A stretch of DNA of 60,695 nt, taken from the IMG/VR virus record IMGVR_UViG_3300046000_006303, positions 1 to 60,695 of that record, one strand, 5' to 3'. The notes beneath the pieces were generated by a model that did not search any database, was not told the origin of the DNA, and saw only the letters and a program-made list of their open reading frames with translations. Shown here in pieces: positions 57,763 to 60,695 of the stretch. This stretch comes from a virus. Both the position numbers and the translations under genes were made by a program. Every line of letters begins with the position of its first letter. Position 1 is the stretch's first letter.

Positions 57763-60695
57763 ATGGCAAATGAATTCGTAACAAGACGGGGTATAATCTC
57801 TTTAGGGGGTATTACATTTCCCCAATTAACAATAGGTAGTACTTATACTATAACTGATGATGACTATATGGTCGACATTAGTGGTGGTACATTTACAGTT
57901 TCATTACCCACTGCGGTAGGTAAAAAAGGTAAATTGTATGTTATTAAAAATAATGGTACAGGTGCGGTAATTGTTGAACCATACAGTAGTGAACTTATTG
58001 ATGGTTACATCAATATTCAATTAAATCCTCTTGGGTCACTTCAAATAACAAGTGATGGGGCTAATTGGGTAGCAATTGGGTCATATAATCTTCTAAGTAA
58101 TATAAACTCCTCAACGGGTGTTTATAAATTTTCAGGTATAAGTATTGTTTCAACAACACAATTTTATGTAACCCCCTTGACAGGGTGGATTGTTGATGAT
58201 TCAGACCCTTTACTACCATACCTAATTAATGTCACATATACAGGTGGAACACATACGGCAACTTATGTAACAACTGACACAGAATCTTACATTTATATAA
58301 ATAGTGGTGGTACAATATCACAAACAAACATTCCTTTAACAGAAAAACAAAGAAGACAAAACATTTCCTTAGGTAAGTTAGGACACGCCAATAAAACATC
58401 TATTATTAACGCCTTTAGTCAACCGGATTTTATTCAATCTCCGTTGTCTCAACTTCGTGATATGTTTGCTCCAATTAGTATTATTAATGGTGGTGTTTAC
58501 CCATCTCCAAATGGTATTAATTTAAGTTTTAATACAAGTGCTCAATTTATTTATGGTTTGGGTATTAACTTTGCTTCAGACCCACAAAACCCGGATTCTA
58601 TATACGTTACGGGAACAGCTCCTTGTACGTTTCAATATAGAGTTCAATCAGGGGGGACATTTACGGATACAACACTTATTGACCCATTAAATTATGATTT
58701 AAATAGTGTTGTTACACCATTATCAGGTACTAAAGCGACTAACCAAAGAATTTATGTAATACAAAACGGAAAATTTAGGGTTCAATATGGTCAAACATTT
58801 TATTCAACATTAGCAGCTGCGATTGCGGGGATTGATACGGAAACATATAATGAATTCTCTAATTTTAGAAATAACGCTGTTTTAATTGGTGTTTTATCTG
58901 TATTGTCAACAGCGACAGACTTGACTGACACAGCCAAAGCACAATTTTTCCTCGCCTCAAAGTTCGGTGAATCAACGGGAGCTGCCGGAGGATATTCAAC
59001 AACAAATTTACAACAAGCGTATAATAACTCAGCCGACCCTGAAATTGTGACCAATTCAATATTGGATGGGGTTACCTTCAGACGAGGTAGTGCTTCTGAT
59101 GCGGATGCGGTATTTCAAATTCAAGATGGTGCTGGAGTAAATAGAATATCTTTTAATGGTTCGGGTAGAACAACAACAACTAATTTAACAATAACAGGAT
59201 TAACAAATAGCGTATCGTTAACAAGATTTATTTCGGTCGATACAAGTGGAAACACATTTTATCAAACCGGTGGTGTAAACGGAACTTCGGGAACTAGCGG
59301 TACTTCAGGTACTTCAGGAACTAGCGGTACTTCAGGAACAACAGGAACTAGCGGTACTTCAGGTACAGACGGAACATCAGGAACTTCAGGAACTAGCGGT
59401 ACTTCAGGTACAGACGGAACATCAGGAACTTCAGGAACTTCAGGAACTAGCGGTACTTCAGGTACAGACGGAACATCAGGTACTTCAGGAACTTCAGGAA
59501 CTAGCGGTACTTCAGGTACTTCAGGAACTAGCGGTACTTCAGGAACAACAGGAACTAGCGGTACTTCAGGTACTTCAGGTACTTCAGGTACTTCAGGTAC
59601 TTCAGGTACAGACGGAACATCAGGTACTTCAGGAACTTCAGGTACAGACGGAACTTCAGGTACAGACGGAACTAGCGGAACATCAGGTACTTCAGGTACT
59701 AGCGGTACTTCAGGAACATCGGGAACTAATGGTACCGGAGGTACAAGTGGAACTTCCGGAACAACCGGAACTAGCGGTACTTCAGGAACATCAGGAACTA
59801 ATGGTACCGGAGGTACAAGTGGTACTTCAGGAACTAGCGGTACTTCAGGAACATCAGGAACGAATGGTACCGGAGGTACAAGTGGAACTTCAGGAACAAC
59901 CGGAACTAGCGGTACATCAGGAACATCAGGAACTAGCGGAACTAGCGGTACTTCAGGAACTAATGGTACCGGAGGTACAAGTGGTACTTCAGGAACAACA
60001 GGAACTAGCGGAACTAGCGGAACATCAGGAACTTCAGGAACGAATGGTACCGGAGGTACAAGTGGAACTTCAGGAACTAGCGGAACTAGCGGTACATCAG
60101 GAACATCAGGAACTAGCGGAACATCAGGAACGAATGGTACCGGAGGTACAAGTGGAACTTCAGGAACAACCGGAACTAGCGGTACATCAGGAACATCAGG
60201 AACTAATGGTACCGGAGGTACAAGTGGTACTTCAGGAACAACAGGAACTAGCGGAACATCAGGAACTTCAGGAACGAATGGTACCGGAGGTACAAGTGGA
60301 ACTTCAGGAACAACCGGAACTAGCGGTACATCAGGAACATCAGGAACTAATGGTACCGGAGGTACAAGTGGTACTTCAGGAACAACAGGAACTAGCGGAA
60401 CATCAGGAACTTCAGGAACGAATGGTACCGGAGGTACAAGTGGAACTTCAGGAACAACCGGAACTAGCGGTACATCAGGAACATCAGGTACGAATGGTAC
60501 CGGAGGTACAAGCGGAACATCAGGAACAACCGGTACATCGGGAACTTCAGGTACTAGAGGAACTTCAGGAACAACAGGAACTAGCGGAACATCAGGGACT
60601 AATGGTACCGGAGGTACAAGTGGTACTTCAGGAACTAGCGGAACAACCGGAACTAGCGGTACATCAGGAACTAGCGGTACTTCAGGAACGAATGG
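57763..60695 (+). CDS. Second collagen-like fibre protein (3' end missing)
   Basis: At least 977 residues; the frame runs off the window. ATG at 57763 begins MANEFVTRRGIISLGGITF. Residues about 1-500 contain beta-rich parts: TYTITDDDYMVDISGGTFTV and LPTAVGKKGKLYVIKNNGTG resemble short repeat domains of phage tail fibres. A YNEFSNFRNNAVLIGVLSVL helix region and a SDADAVFQIQDGAGVNRISF strand follow. From residue 507 on the sequence is Gly-X-Y triplets: GTS, GTT, GTD, GTN and GTG. A higher-order unit NGTGGTSG recurs. It is a paralogue in design of the 54263 fibre, with different N-terminal and triplet use. The C-terminal tip is beyond the window. Confidence 0.83.
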   Translation, partial: MANEFVTRRGIISLGGITFPQLTIGSTYTITDDDYMVDISGGTFTVSLPTAVGKKGKLYVIKNNGTGAVIVEPYSSELIDGYINIQLNPLGSLQITSDGANWVAIGSYNLLSNINSSTGVYKFSGISIVSTTQFYVTPLTGWIVDDSDPLLPYLINVTYTGGTHTATYVTTDTESYIYINSGGTISQTNIPLTEKQRRQNISLGKLGHANKTSIINAFSQPDFIQSPLSQLRDMFAPISIINGGVYPSPNGINLSFNTSAQFIYGLGINFASDPQNPDSIYVTGTAPCTFQYRVQSGGTFTDTTLIDPLNYDLNSVVTPLSGTKATNQRIYVIQNGKFRVQYGQTFYSTLAAAIAGIDTETYNEFSNFRNNAVLIGVLSVLSTATDLTDTAKAQFFLASKFGESTGAAGGYSTTNLQQAYNNSADPEIVTNSILDGVTFRRGSASDADAVFQIQDGAGVNRISFNGSGRTTTTNLTITGLTNSVSLTRFISVDTSGNTFYQTGGVNGTSGTSGTSGTSGTSGTSGTTGTSGTSGTDGTSGTSGTSGTSGTDGTSGTSGTSGTSGTSGTDGTSGTSGTSGTSGTSGTSGTSGTSGTTGTSGTSGTSGTSGTSGTSGTDGTSGTSGTSGTDGTSGTDGTSGTSGTSGTSGTSGTSGTNGTGGTSGTSGTTGTSGTSGTSGTNGTGGTSGTSGTSGTSGTSGTNGTGGTSGTSGTTGTSGTSGTSGTSGTSGTSGTNGTGGTSGTSGTTGTSGTSGTSGTSGTNGTGGTSGTSGTSGTSGTSGTSGTSGTSGTNGTGGTSGTSGTTGTSGTSGTSGTNGTGGTSGTSGTTGTSGTSGTSGTNGTGGTSGTSGTTGTSGTSGTSGTNGTGGTSGTSGTTGTSGTSGTSGTNGTGGTSGTSGTTGTSGTSGTSGTNGTGGTSGTSGTTGTSGTSGTRGTSGTTGTSGTSGTNGTGGTSGTSGTSGTTGTSGTSGTSGTSGTN
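59281..60695 (+). repeat. Coding repeat for Gly-Thr-X triplets, open at the window end
   Basis: About 1.4 kb of triplet repeats. From 59.7 kb a higher-order unit containing AATGGTACCGGAGGTACAAG recurs at intervals of roughly 60-110 bases. The window ends inside the repeat, so the assembly may have stopped because of it. Confidence 0.9.

Noticed and set aside
54596-60695. CRISPR-like array
   Set aside because: The repeats have no unique spacers, are multiples of three and encode Gly-Thr-X triplets.

Overview
The window looks like a fragment of a large, AT-rich, T4-related myovirus genome (metagenomic or isolate) whose host is probably in the Bacteroidota, most likely a flavobacterium-like bacterium. 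T4 relatedness rests on recognisable homologues of large terminase (gp17), portal (gp20), prohead protease (gp21), an acidic scaffold in the gp22 position, major capsid protein (gp23), a gp5-type baseplate OB-fold protein, a gp55-type late sigma factor and PhoH. The host guess rests on a phage copy of ribosomal protein bS21 of the Bacteroidota type (start MLII, then FIKPSV), on signal peptides ending in FSQ or FAQ, and on almost complete absence of Shine-Dalgarno sequences. The first 13 bases are an Illumina adapter end and the last 1.4 kb is a repeat that runs off the window, so this is a linear assembly fragment and not a complete genome. I saw no tRNA gene, CRISPR array or insertion sequence.

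Layout. 1-5.0 kb: tail of a peptidase-like gene, a ClpC-like unfoldase, and a two-gene methyltransferase/glycosyltransferase cassette lying between two copies of the same intergenic sequence. 5.1-7.9 kb: small accessory genes (KTSC, nucleotidyltransferase, OmpA-like protein, an exported protein). 8.1-22.7 kb: head and packaging block on the plus strand (acidic virion proteins, terminase, portal, core protein, protease, scaffold, capsid), interrupted by a minus-strand bS21 gene. 22.8-26.6 kb: virion-associated accessory proteins, including an OmpA-like protein and a zinc peptidase. 26.6-32.6 kb: minus-strand tail/baseplate genes. 32.6-47.4 kb: late sigma factor, PhoH, dUTPase and exonuclease interleaved with a large glycan-modification island (GT2, GT4-like and GT47/exostosin-like transferases, SDR, sugar isomerase, FAD enzyme). 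47.4-48.3 kb: a homing endonuclease. 48.4-51.3 kb: minus-strand structural-like proteins. 51.3-60.7 kb: fibre-like proteins, two with very long collagen-like Gly-Thr-Ser/Asp repeats.

How it may work together. The gp21-like protease would mature the capsid protein at an I-N-E/A site. Several other proteins carry a short N-terminal tag ending in hydrophobic-X-Glu, which resembles the T4 capsid-targeting sequence, so they may be packaged in the head and injected. A recurrent TATTTATA box sits just before about twenty starts, on the sense strand, and is a candidate late promoter for the gp55-like factor. The glycosyltransferases may decorate the Thr/Ser-rich fibres.

The most unusual site is the 5' end of the glycosyltransferase at 46145-47407. 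Its frame is continuous except for one TAA at codon 29. That stop is flanked by matching GGT codons, lies in the loop of a small hairpin, sits directly after a 15-bp long-range stem, and is next to (and overlapped by) the homing endonuclease gene. This is the architecture of the T4 gene 60 translational bypass with its mobA endonuclease, so I propose a new endonuclease-linked bypass cassette; a nonsense mutation, readthrough or internal restart are the alternatives.
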